Below are positions 1 through 11,726 of a stretch of DNA of 64,000 nucleotides, piece by piece. The position numbers and the translations under genes are program-made. The notes beneath the pieces are model-generated. The model saw nothing but the letters and a program-made list of their open reading frames with translations. It was not told where the DNA came from and did not search any database. The DNA is from Mugil cephalus (Eukaryota > Chordata > Actinopteri > Mugiliformes > Mugilidae). The stretch covers positions 8,946,591 through 9,010,590 of the forward strand of contig NC_061776.1 of NCBI RefSeq assembly GCF_022458985.1. The letters are read 5' to 3'. How positions within the stretch are numbered: the stretch's first letter is position 1; the number at the start of each line of letters is the position of its first letter.

Positions 1-1804
1 TCATCATAACATGCAGTTTAATTACTTCAAATGATAATTTCAAAATAAGGGCTGTTCATACGTGTGAATATCCTGGACATTTCTTTAGGCATCAATGCAT
101 AGAGGCAGGTTAACGACACAGGTAAGCATTTCTTTTTTTTTTTTTTGCATGTATGTGCTGAGGCAAAAAAGATAAAACATTTTCAACGTTTCCTTAGGTT
201 TCGCTTACCTGTGTTTTTGCAGCAGAACCTAAGGTGCAAGGTCTGGGATGACACTGCAAAGATCAGATATATATATGTGTATATATATATATTGCACTGT
301 TTGCCATCAGTGATAAAAAAAAAAAAGACTTCGACCTCAACATCCTTTTTTCTACCTTCTTTTTTTGTGCTCATTCAGAAATAAATCACAATCAATACTG
401 AGTCAGAACCACTACTAGCAAATCCACATGCTCATAATAGGACATTGTTTCAGAAGAAGAAACCTAAGCATGCTACACTTTAGTTTTTCTTTTCTCCTTT
501 CTAAATCAATATATAATTGCAATAAATGGCATTTTAAAAGCAAAAAACTAGACAATGGCACTCAAAGATATTCAAAGCGCAAAAAACAAAATCCCCCACA
601 TCCTTAAAAGAAACAGTTCCTACCGGCAGTGTAACAAGCACCCCCTCAGCACAGCACAGAAATCCACCTACACAACCTACGACAAGACTCAAGTCTGGAT
701 GTTATGCAAGTCAGTGGGAGTCTCAGAAACATGTGGTACAAGAGTCATCTAAAAATTTAAAAAAAATAGCACTAAAGCCTCTCCTCATGACATTTCACAC
801 ATACTTACCCAAAGGGAAGGGGGAAGGGGGGGGAATTGCAATATTTGACAATATATAGAGATACTACATGGTTTGCAGTTCATAAAGCATTTAAAAAATA
901 GGGCATGTACGACTTCAAATGTCAGGGTTTTTTCTTTGTACTTACATTACAGGAGGGCTCAACTGATGGACGAAGAGACTGCTTAGCCACCCCCGACCCT
1001 ACAACACCTACGCTCTTTATACTGGATGGACACTAATCAAAAAAAATGTTTTTTTAAAAATAAAAAATGGGCAGAGCAGCATAAATTAAAAAAAAACGCA
1101 CTTGTTGCAATGTTTTTATATTAAAAAAACATTCTTTATAATAAGAAAAAAACACAACGTATGCACTTTGGAGTTAGTTCACAATTTCCTTTTTTTACAC
1201 GAACAATGCATTATTCGATAATATACAGTGGCAAATTTTTTTTTTTTTACCCGACTGTCCTGGGAAAAAAAGAACGGCATAGAAGGGACAAAAAATAAAG
1301 TACGTTTATATATACTGTGATAACACTAAAAATACGATGCAGCATTTCTTGGAACCACATTTTCTGAGGAACATGAAGAACACTTGCTTACCGCTTTTTT
1401 TTTTTCTCTAAACTCGCCTGTGGAGGAGGAAGTGACTATATCAAGGCAGCAACAAAAAAAAAATATACAGTGAATACTAACTCAACAATGTCAGCAAACC
1501 ATGGGAAGAGCGCCACAGCAACGCAAGTTAATGCATTCGACACACAGGCAGGAGGTACCTGACAAACATTGGTCTACGGCTAAAGTCAAGGAAATAAAAA
1601 ATAACTAAGAAGAGCATCTATCAACAATTGAACCGCTCACCATCATCGCACATAATGTATCTAAGAGCCTTATAGACAGTTGGAGAGAGACAGGACAGCA
1701 CAACTTTGAGTCAACCGTTTTTTGGACAATTCACACCCCCCCCCCCTCCGCCCCCTTTTTTATATCCCACCCCTTCTGCTCGCAACCACCCCAACTTACC
1801 AACA
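1..1804. other. AT-rich region without recognisable gene (possible distal fubp1 3'UTR)
   Basis: No coding pattern is visible. The stretch holds many A and T homopolymers, a TA-rich patch at 268-292 and a poly-C/CT tract at 1735-1800. Short open frames here look like chance. In tetrapods nexn lies tail-to-tail with fubp1, so the left edge could hold its 3'UTR, but nothing in the sequence proves that. Confidence 0.4.
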
Positions 1805-2197
1805 CAGGAGGTTTCAGTTTGTTTTATTGGAAAAACACAACAGGCAATAGCATTTTTAAAACTGAGATGATTTACATGGTAATGTCTACAGTTTAATAAA
1901 CATGAGTTCTAACCACATTTAATGTAGATACAGGGCTGGAATGACCATATGTATAATTACCTCACTAAAAACAAAGCATTTACAAGAAAAAGAGAAACAA
2001 CAACAACAAAAAAAGAAAAAAAAAACAAAAAGAAAATAATAAATCAAGGAGGACGTGTTCGCCGGGTAATCTGCCATCTATGTGAAACACTTTCAAACCA
2101 AGGAAATTTAAGATCTTCATCAAGGCGTCTGCATCCAAACATTTAACAAAGGATTTTGTTTTCGACAATGTAGCATTTACTTTATGTCCACTTCACA
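1805..2197 (-). other. fubp1: fubp1 proximal 3'UTR
   Basis: Sequence downstream of the fubp1 TAA (2198-2200). On the minus strand a canonical AATAAA lies at 1823-1828, so cleavage near 1805-1815 is plausible. Longer isoforms reaching further left are possible because no other gene is recognisable there. The exact end is inferred. Confidence 0.5.
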
Positions 2198-5100
2198 TTA
2201 CTGGCCCTGTGCAGAAGAAATACATAGAAGATACATTGCATGTTAACAGCGGAAACAGTGGACTCAGCTTCCCAAAATTAAAAAGCTAAAAAGCCTGTGG
2301 GGAGGAAATGGGTTTGGTTAGGTTTGCGAGAGGCGGCTGCAGACACGGGAACCCTGTAAAAACCTGAGGAGGGAAGGAGGTCACGGCACAAAATGACTGA
2401 GCGGACAGTGAATGTGGCGGGGAGATTCTTATCAGGGGGGGTGTACCTGAGGGGCTTGTGGTGCCGCGCCCATGGTCTGAGGGTTGGCCGTGCCGTAGTA
2501 CGCCGCCTGCTGCCGGTAGTACTCCGCCCAGGCGGCGCTGTAGTCCGGCTGGCCTCCGGGCTGGGAGGCTGCAGGCGCTGCTGCAGCCTGAGGGGCAGCT
2601 TGACCTGGAGGAGGGAGGGAAGAACCAACACGGTCAAACTAGACCCCCATAAAAAAAACTTTAACATTTCTCTGGGTGATATATGCAACAGCAGTAGCTT
2701 TTTGAACCAATCAGAGCTCTGAACATGAGTCAATGCTTCATGCAGCGTGCAATTTTCATCTGATTTCATTGTCCCAAATAGATGTTTTTTGCAAAAAAAG
2801 GTTGGAATGATAAGATCTTAACCACCTCTAATAAAAAAAATAAGGTTTGTGTCATTTGTTTTGCAAGAAATAACGTTACGTGTGATTTATCATTGACATA
2901 ATTACTGTTGCTTAAATATTTAAGGAGCACAACAGATGATTTTTCAACCTGCAACTCTCCTGTAATTTACTTTTTTGGTCACAGGGGTCGCTGTTCCTCA
3001 AAGACTAGTCTCATAATTTAGGCTAACTGGTAAAAACCAGGGCTTCCCACCGATACCCCAGTCTTAATCCCTGATTTTATATACTATGAACCTTGGAAAT
3101 AAAGCCGGAAGTGGGCGGAGCCTGGAGTCACCATGTTGGATGAGATTTACTCCACCCACATTTGGACCAATCCCCCAATTTTCTGCTACCTGTTAGCTCA
3201 GGCTACCAACGGTCACTCAAAGAGGGAATGCCCTTAATTATGAAGAATTTTAAACCTTAATAAAAAATAAACGAATGATTTAGGAAAAAACATGTTTAAC
3301 AATGCAGTAAAGTTGGACTTTATAACATTGGGGTCTATGGTGATTTTCTCCATTTTGGAGCCTCAAGTGGCCACTTGATGAACTGCAGATTTTTGCACTT
3401 GGACATGGACTTGATCGCTCAGTCCCGTTGCCGCATGGTTTTAACTCTTTTTTTATCGACAGTGGATGCAAATTACTTTGAAAATTAACTGTTAGTGTTT
3501 CAGCTAAATAAAGACTTATTACTTTTACGGAGACTGGCCTCAACAAGGAACTTGTTAATGGTTGGATTGTTCTTAAATTGTCTTAATTCATTGGTTAAAA
3601 GTCTAAAGAGTACATATAAGTGTAAAAATAAGTGTTTGAAAACCTAAAAACATTCAAGACGCTGGAGCGTTTGTAAGAAGGGGAACGAACCCACCACCAA
3701 CGCCTCCGAGTGGTGGGTCAGAAACCTTCTGCTTTCCTTTTTGGGCGGCTACGAGAACAGCAACTCTACAACAGAGGGCTGCTAGTGTTAGCAACCACCC
3801 TTCATCATTCATCTGCAAAACGGTATGAAAAGCATCCAAAACAGACGCCGCAAAACTAAACAAAAGGCCCAGACGAACCTTGTTTCTTGTAATACTCCTC
3901 CCAGGCTTTCGTGTAGTCCTGAGGTTGTTGACTCTGTTGACCTGCAAAGAGAAGAAAAAAGAAAAAACGTCAACGCGAGTGTCGAATTTAACAACAGAAA
4001 CAACATTAACCCTACGTTGCTTACATCCATAAGCCACAAATCAAACATGTGCATCATGTAAGTCTACACGCATTCAAGTAGCAGTAAAGCATTCATGACA
4101 CGTGTGTGGATGAAGCCCTGAGATAGTCTAGACAAATAAGCTGCTCTGAGATCATAAAGGTGGTTCTGTGTCCACAGCTCAGTCCTGTAGATAGTCAAAA
4201 GTGTTGCAGTCTAAACAGCACAGGCATCAAGTGTCAAACCAAAGTGGAGGCGAACTGCTCCACAGCAAATGCTGACAAATACCCAGACCTGAAAAAGAAG
4301 CTGACTGCGTGTGGCCCAGTGGCTGTTTAGACTGTCTTGTGTTAATAGATGAACACTGAAACTACGTTCATATACCCATTTTCTTGTAATATTCCTCCCA
4401 GGCCTTGGTGTAATCTGCCTGTCCACTCTGACCTGCAGCCTGTGGGTCACCTGTTAAAAAAAACGGTACTTGTAATTAGTGAATCATTCGCAGCAGTTTG
4501 TCCTCCACCTGCCTGGGTTTGGTTGTCAGCCTAGGGGTGGTGGAGGAAAACTATCCTGTCCCTGGGGTTAATATATTTAAAAAAAAAAGAAAGAAAGAAA
4601 AAGAAAGAAAGAAAAGAGTTGACGTCAGTCCAATTTGTCTTCAGTTAGCAACACCAGGAAGACACGAGCACAGAAGGCTACTTCAGTAACTCTACTCGGC
4701 TACTCTGCTCTACACTGGCCTCGACAGATTTAGCTTCCGCTACTAGAAGCGCACACTTTTGCTAGCTTCGTGCTAATTGAGGACAACGTCTGTTACCTTG
4801 GCCGTTGGTTTGAGTCGTGCCAGGAGCTCCGCTGGTCGGGGTCATGGGAGCCTGTGGCTGCTGACCGTACTGAGCGTAGTAAGCCGCCCACGCTGCAGCG
4901 TTGGCATCAGCTGCTGCTTTATCTGTTACCAAACAAAGGCCAAGGTAAGAGCTATGAAAATACAGTTTAATCTATCTATGTTGTAAAGTATTATAAAAAC
5001 TCTGACTAACTGATCTCTGGCCAACTAGTCACTGATCTGAATCTCTCCCTGCAAAGACGAAAAAGATATGTGATGCAGGTACTTACTTGGATCTGGCTGT

Positions 5101-8100
5101 CCCTGCTGCCAGTGTGGGTAGCCGTTGCCCCACCCCTGAGGCTGATAAGGAGCCGGAGGACCACTGGAGTGAAACAAAAAACAAAAAAATTACCCATCAA
5201 CTCTCCACATCCTTCATTTGTGTTATTATTTACTCATAGATAAAAGTTAATAAATATAAAATGCACTTACTGTGGCCCTGGAGGCCCCTGGTTGTATGGT
5301 CCCGGGTTGTAGGGACCCATGGGAGCACCAGGAGGCCCGGGTGGTCCCGGGGGTCCGTGTGGGCCTGGTCCTCCGTGTGGACCGGGAGGACCGTGTGGGC
5401 CGCCCATCGGAGTGACGGGTCCCTGAGAAAATAACCGAGAACGAGGTGGGATGAGAAAACGTACACAGGGTTTCTGCAGGTTTGAATAAGGACGATCAGA
5501 GACCTAGAACTAATATCTACATCAACTCAGGACAATGAAACATAAGAGGCCGGGGCCACGGGGGCTCATACTCCAGACGAAGTGCAGTATTTAAGGATTT
5601 GAGACCTATAATGCAAAATAAGCTCATATTTAAGACTTTTTAAGGCCTTAAATTGTGATTATCCAACTCCAGACTTTTTAAACTCTGTCATAGACGCACG
5701 GTTTCATAAACCACAGACCAACACTCACCCCGATTTTCTCCTCCACCAGCTGCCTGGCGTAGTCAATCTGTTGAGGGGAGCCTCTAACAGTGAACATCTT
5801 TATGTTGGGGTCGGCGTTGGGCGGAGGATTCCTCTGAAGCTCGATTCTGGCTCCTGACTGCTGGCTGATGCCTTTGATTGTCTCACCGCCTGGAAAAGTT
5901 CAACCACATTGAGCAAAAAATTAAAACGAGTGACCCACTAAGCAAAAGCCTCAAGCCTGTTTTTCCTCATCGATGCTGATATTAACTGACCTTTTCCTAT
6001 GATCAGTCCGGTTTTCATGGTCGGGACTGTGAAGGTGAACTCCTGCAGACCACCCGGGGGCCCCATGTTCCAGTTGCCCTGCCCGCGGCCACGTCCTCTG
6101 CCGCCCCCGTGTCCCGGTGGTCCTCCGGCCTGGACGCTCCTCAGCAGGTCGGAAATGATTTCTGCCGCGTGCTGAGCCTGGTCGGGAGGCCCCATGATCT
6201 GTGCTATCCTGTCTGGTGTGCTGCCGTCATCTGGAGGGAACAAGCGTGGAAGGGGGGTCATTAGAAAACTACACAAACAACGTGATTACGCTAAAGGGTA
6301 GCTTCTTCTAAATGTCACTGAATGAAATACGTGGCTTTGATTGGGTCTCAGATAGTTTAGGGTTAGGGTTATACATCAGCTTTTCAGCGTGGTGCATGAG
6401 TTCTCATCATAGACCATAAACGGAGATAAAAATAACTTGTTTCTGTCTTCACCTGGTTTGAACTGAATCCTGACACCTGTGTCGTTCTGTATCTTCTTGA
6501 TCATTTCACCATTTCTCCCAATGACGATTCCCACTGCAAACCGCGGCACGGGAACCTGAACGGAGACGGGAGGAGAAAAAAAAACATAAACAGGAGACCA
6601 CATTTAAACCACCGACATAAACCCAGGCTTCTAATCTGAGAAGAAACACCAGGTGAGGAAACACTCACGTCTAAACTGTCTCCTCCACCTCCTCCGACCC
6701 TCGAACCGTACTCGCCCCTCTGCTCCCTGAAGCCCTGGTCTCTGATCAGCTCCATCACCATCTCTTTGGCTTGCTGAAGACAAAAGGAAGGACATGTGAA
6801 TACAGCACAGTCTCCAAAAGAAGAATATATATACATTTATATATAAAATTTGATAAAATCCCCCATCTACAACATTAATATATTGCACTATTTCAGAAAA
6901 AAATGTCTGTTGGTGTCGGCCCTCATAACTCTGAGGCCATGTTCACAAAAATACGATTTTTGGGTGAAACCACATGTCTTGCACGTTTCTGCTGGGCGCA
7001 CCTTTTAAACAAATCCAGGTCCCAGAGTGAAGAAGAAAAATAGAGAGCCCCAAACATGTGATGCCTGATGTGAACACGACAACAGCAATGGTGGACTATG
7101 GACAATGGTGGTCGCCACTAGGATTACAGACTGTATGTTTGTATACAGCGCACAGGGCTGATGCACATGCTTTTTTAAGGGATATGCATTACAGCCTTTT
7201 TATAACTAGGTGTGGTTTTACAATAGATCGACCTTTTAGAGAGAAATTCTCAACACAACGCCAACGTCGAGAATAAAAAGATCATTTTGCTACATGTGAA
7301 CGTGGCCGGAGTCTACCAGAGGGGTAAAAAAAAAAAAAAAAAAGAGATGTCCGTCTTAGATAAGCAGATGAAAACTCACCTGAACTTTAAAAGGTTCTCC
7401 TGAAATGCGGAGTGGCTTGTCTGCGCCTGTGTTTTGGGGTCCGTCTTGGATCATGACCATCTTCACTCCGGCTCGTTCCTGCAAATCCAGGCAAATCAAA
7501 ATTGTCAGCGTTTGTCCCCTTGTGGCTTTAAAACTTTGTCTCTAATCTGACTGGACGTTACCTGAAGGCTTTTGATCGTTTCTCCTCCTTTTCCGATCAC
7601 CAGACCGGCTTTAGAAGCAGGCACCATGATCTCCTGAACAGTCATTCCTGGACCGTCGTTGTGGTGGAACGCCGGGGCCGGACGTCCCTTCTCGACTATC
7701 TCTGTTAACAACCTCTTTGCAGATCTGTTGGGAGAACAACCACCATCACACACCGTCTGCAAACATCAATAAAGACCAGAGACGATGCTGCTCCTGGTTA
7801 GAGGAAACACTCACTGGATTGAATCTGGTGACCCCGTTAACGTCACCGACCTGTCGGGCATCCCGCCACTGTCTGCAACACAGGAAAAGGGAAGTGTTAA
7901 CACAAGTTAAAGCACCAACATCTGAGTATCAACAGTGAAACCAAACCTACCAGGAGCGATCTGTATTTTACACCCAGACTCCTGCTGGAGACGTGATATC
8001 TGTTCACCTCCTCTTCCAATAACTAGAAGAAAAGGAAATAATAAAAACATTAAATACAAAACACCACAAGCATTTAATTTTTTATTGTTTCCCATGTAAA

Positions 8101-10014
8101 TAAAAACTTACTGAATCCAACCATTCCGTCTGGAACCTTGAATTCTTCAGACGCCGACCTGGAAATTAAACAAAACAAATCAGTGTGAACATCAAAAAAC
8201 AACACAGCCAGTGTGTGATTGGTACATGCTTTTAAATGTAATTTGTATCTACCTTGGAGGACCGCCCATTCCTCCAATCGCTGAGAAGGCTGGAAAAACA
8301 AATGTGAAAGGTATAATTCAACCAGAGCATCAAACCTTCAACACGTGCAGAATTTTACTAGATGTGGGAAACGATCACAGGTCTCAGTCGCGGGCGTCAC
8401 TTACCATCGTTTGTGGCCACTTTCTTTGTCTCTGGTTGGTCTGTGACAACATAACATAATAACCAGCATCAGTACCTCTAGTTAAACTTTCTCTATCACT
8501 ACTAGGAGTGACAATCACTTCAGAACACTGAAACGGGTTCGTTAACGCTCTGAAATTTAAAATGTTAGGACGTGATGAAGCATAGTGCCCACACAGCTCA
8601 CTTCTTCTAAACATCAACAGATGAAAACACCTGGTTGTGTAGAGGTCTCAGATAGTTTAGGGTTAGGGTTATACATCAGCTTTTCAGCGTGGTGCATGAG
8701 TTCTCATCATAGACCGTACACAGGTTAAACTGAGATAAAAAAAAAAAAAGACGTCAGGTAGCGCCTCTGCTCTTTTATGACTAAAACAGGTTTGTCAACA
8801 CAATCTGAAATTTAAACGGTTAGGACACGAGAAGCACACATCAGTCTACACACGTTCAGACCTGGAGTACATGTTAATCTGGTTAAGTATTATACACAAA
8901 AAAAAGGACAAAGAGGGGCGTGGGCGCAATTTGGGAGGCTGCATATGCTTGTTTTTAACCAACAACACACTTCTCCACACTTCTAAACCAGTTTTAACCC
9001 ACTACAACCGCAGTGAATCGCTCTAGCAAAGTGAAACTGAAACAAACATCAACCCAACGCCCTTTATTATAAATTATTAGTGCGTGTATAACACTGGGGG
9101 GACTGACTTCAAAGATCTGTGAAGACAAACAGTGGGAGAAAAAAAACACATGCCAGGACCAGCACACACTGCACAGGCCACACAACTCGGGAAAATCGTA
9201 GTTAGTAGTAATGCACAGAGTGTTAGACTATCAGGTGATAATGCACGTACAAAACTGTATTATTACACATTATGTTGAGTTAGGAACACTTTCTGAATAC
9301 AATGTAGTAGTTGCTAAGACACGCAGGCAAGCATTAACTATGAAAACTTGCATTGAAATCGATTTGAGCCACTGACCGATATTCAGGTTAGGCATGGGAA
9401 AATACCCACCAGCGTCCTCCAGGGGCCTTTTCTGGCCTCCATAGCCAAACTCGCTAGACGGGGGAGCCGCAACGCCATCACCGCCGATCTTTGCTGCGAT
9501 CTGCCGAAAACAAAATAGATGGGGGGGAAGAAAATAGAAGAAAAGGCGACATTAGAGGTGTTTTCGTCTGTGGATCATGTATTCAGAGAAACGCGCGTCC
9601 TGCGGCCTACTCTTCCGTACGGAAGTCTGAACCAACAAAGGAAAGCTTCAAGTTCCACTTTACGGTAATGGTTGGTATTATTATTCCACAAAAAAAAGAT
9701 AACTGTTTTCTGAGTGTTATAATATTTGTGATCAAGTACTCCGCCAGTACTATTTTTGTTGTTGTTTTCACGTCTGTTCTACGTTTTGTAGCGTGGTCAT
9801 TATTCGTTAGCTTAGCTTAGCCTAACGTTACCGCGATCTGGTGCGACAGAAAAAGTCGCCCCTCGGCTTCCGCAAACCGAATAGTTTCACATTAAATAGT
9901 GATCGGTCGGTCATTTTTTACCTGTCGTGCTCGCTGTAAGGCGTCTTTAAAAGCATCGTTCATTCCGCCACCGGCGTTAGAGGACGGGGGAGCCACGCTG
10001 CTGTAGTCCGCCAT
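2198..10014 (-). CDS. fubp1: Far upstream element-binding protein 1 (KH-domain single-strand nucleic-acid binding regulator), 20 coding exons
   Basis: Coding exons in transcript order: 9922-10014, 9410-9500, 8405-8440, 8253-8289, 8112-8158, 7951-8022, 7815-7872, 7562-7724, 7380-7478, 6669-6773, 6453-6555, 5991-6230, 5729-5889, 5271-5422, 5087-5163, 4797-4922, 4376-4450, 3879-3941, 2447-2604, 2198-2206. All frames close, giving 654 residues (human FUBP1 is about 644). The start [12 protein letters not shown] matches the family. Four KH domains show GXXG loops: IIGRGGEQI (exons 5-6), VIGKGGETI (8), VIGRNGEMI (11) and IIGKGGETI (split 12/13). A G/P/H-rich linker follows. The C-terminal transactivation region has repeated tyrosine motifs such as [12 protein letters not shown] in exons 16-19. 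The last coding exon is only GQ-stop. The family binds single-stranded FUSE DNA (for example at MYC) and regulates splicing in the nucleus. fubp3 and khsrp are paralogues, but the N- and C-termini and the dnajb4/gipc2 neighbourhood favour fubp1. Confidence 0.95.
3040..3470. repeat. Probable interspersed-repeat remnant in fubp1 intron 18
   Basis: The long intron 18 (2605-3878) contains phrases typical of dispersed fish DNA repeats, for example a segment around AGCCTGGAGTCACCATG (near 3120) and GAGCCTCAAGTGGCCACTTG (near 3357). No complete element ends or coding sequence can be defined by eye. Confidence 0.35.
6344..6415 (-). ncRNA. Box C/D snoRNA candidate, copy 1 (fubp1 intron 11)
   Basis: Read on the minus strand, the 72 nt begin GGTCT, then C box ATGATGA, a 16-nt spacer, D' box CTGA, C'-like TGATG, a 22-nt spacer, D box CTGA and GACC. 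GGUC/GACC forms the terminal stem expected of an intronic box C/D snoRNA. It lies in sense orientation inside the 222-nt intron between exons 11 (6453-6555) and 12 (5991-6230). The spacer before D' contains CATGCACCAC, complementary to GUGGUGCAUG of 18S rRNA. The spacer before D contains TAACCCTAACCCTAA. Known function of the class: guiding 2'-O-methylation with fibrillarin in the nucleolus. I cannot assign it to a named snoRNA family. Confidence 0.8.
8644..8715 (-). ncRNA. Box C/D snoRNA candidate, copy 2 (fubp1 intron 2)
   Basis: All 72 nt are identical to the copy at 6344-6415, including both C/D box pairs and the GGUC/GACC stem, while the flanking intron sequence differs almost at once. 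It lies sense to fubp1 in the 969-nt intron between exons 2 (9410-9500) and 3 (8405-8440), about 200 nt upstream of the 3' splice site. Identity confined to the mature-RNA boundaries, in two different introns, is what duplicated intron-encoded snoRNAs usually look like and supports both copies being functional. Confidence 0.8.
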
Positions 10015-10060
10015 GTCTGCTGCTCTTCTCCTCCTCGGCGCAACAAGATGGCGGCTTCAT
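10015..10060 (-). promoter_or_regulatory. fubp1: fubp1 5'UTR/promoter edge with YY1-type motif
   Basis: AAGATGGCGGC at 10045-10055 (plus strand) is the consensus for YY1 sites often found at transcription starts of housekeeping genes. It lies 31 bp upstream of the fubp1 ATG in a locally GC-rich, CpG-containing stretch. The start site itself is inferred. Confidence 0.5.
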
Positions 10061-11726
10061 TCACCGAGGGAGGAGGGGGAATCTCGCAGCGAGGCGTCTG
10101 ATCTCGCGGTAACTGCCGCTTACGTTTTCAGATTTGACGTCCTTCCGGTTCCTGGTTAGTGGCGCTCAATGAAAACCTTTGACCGGGCTTGGAGATTCAG
10201 CCCCGGTCCCACAATGAACGCTACACAACTTTTTTATTAATTTATTTATTTTTTTATATCAAACTCTGTCCAGGTGAATAACAGTTCACCTTTTGTAATA
10301 GCTAAGCTACTATGACCAAGCAATTTCCCTTGTGGTTAATTAAAGTCTGTCTAACTCCAGATGTTTTTTATTAGTTGTGATGCATGTTTAATAAACTATG
10401 CTTCAAAAGAAAGAATTTTCTCCAGAAAAATAAGTGCAATTTGGGCTCATTGCTGTCTGCTGTTTAGTCCTGGGTCTCAGTGTCGTGTTCTGTCCACTTC
10501 TCTTGATAACACACTTTACAAAATAGGGAAAGCAATTATTTTCATTGAAAAACTGCAGTCTTCTATGTAATAACCGCACTTCGTAATCATTATATAACTA
10601 AATTGCTGTTATTGCCATTAATACGTTTAAGAAAATAATATTCTTTTTGTAAATCAGTATCTTTTGGAGGCCTTGACCCTGTACCAGAAGTTGGTCATGT
10701 AGTTTTTAGTGTAAGCACCGTAAACACATTTTAAAAGATTATTTAAATCAGTATTATTTGTGTATATGTTATATATCTCATTATAAGTCTAAGTGAATTT
10801 AATATATATGGCAAATTTAATTTGCACATCCAATACATGTTTTTTATTTTCTGAATCTACTCAGATATAATAATAATAATAAAATAATAATAAAAGGCAA
10901 TAACAGCATCAATAAATACACAGAAATTGAGTATAAAACAGTCCTAATGTTCTAGAGTAATGATTCAGGTTGAATCACAGGAAGGGTCTTCAAACTTTAC
11001 AGGAAATATTCATAGCAGATGTTTGCTTCCATCACATGTTAAATACTTACCGTCTGAATTAAGTAGTACAAAAGTATTATCAGTGCAAAGTACAGAAAGT
11101 CTCAAAAAAATAAATTAAATGGAATTTAACTATCCATTATATCTAATTGTCCCCCTTTATAGTAGTTATTCACAAAAAAAAGTTTCAATCATGATCTAGA
11201 TAAATGTTGTTTTGTAGTTTTGCATGTTTTAGGTTATATGTTCTAACTTTATTTTACAGTTTTACGTTAGTTGAAATAAATATTGTTTACTTTATAATGT
11301 AATAGGCTATAGCCCTTAAACCTTTGTATTTAGCTGCCCTACTATAATGTTGTATATTAAAAGCCAGTGCCTTGATTTATTTTAATTATGTAAAACACAG
11401 TGGTGTAAGACAGAGTCAGACCTGTCACAAGTCATATAAAATAAGCACATGAACAGTGTTAATGATAAATGGAAACCGCCTGACCTCTGTTCTGAAATAA
11501 AACTTTATTTTACAACCCACTCTACCACACATGTCCTCATTTACTCATCTCAAGTTTCCAGTTAGTACTTAGTCACAGTTTGTGTTTGAAGGCAACCGTG
11601 CAGCATTCAGCTTTATTGTAAACAGGCTGGTTTCATGTTGTCTGTCGAAAACAACAGCATAAAATCCTGTTTCACGTCACAGTTAACATTCAAAGTCACG
11701 TCTTTTGCATTTTGTTTTTTCATTCC
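10061..11726. other. Spacer between fubp1 and the SLC25 carrier, including the carrier's 3'UTR
   Basis: AT-rich intergenic DNA upstream of fubp1 and downstream of the carrier. It has simple AT-rich patches, such as an ATA/TAA run around 10868-10890. Plus-strand AATAAA-like words occur, but no coding potential is convincing on either strand. Confidence 0.4.

Noticed and set aside
6357-6371. TTAGGG repeats as an interstitial telomere scar
   Set aside because: Only 2.5 units, present twice, and lying exactly inside an identical 72-nt snoRNA-like unit on the opposite strand. The snoRNA reading explains the copy boundaries.
7058-7276. 72-codon plus-strand frame in fubp1 intron 9
   Set aside because: Antisense intronic sequence with no recognisable domain or splice support.
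9491-9820. 109-codon plus-strand frame in fubp1 intron 1
   Set aside because: Antisense to fubp1 exon 2 and intron, with no recognisable protein pattern.
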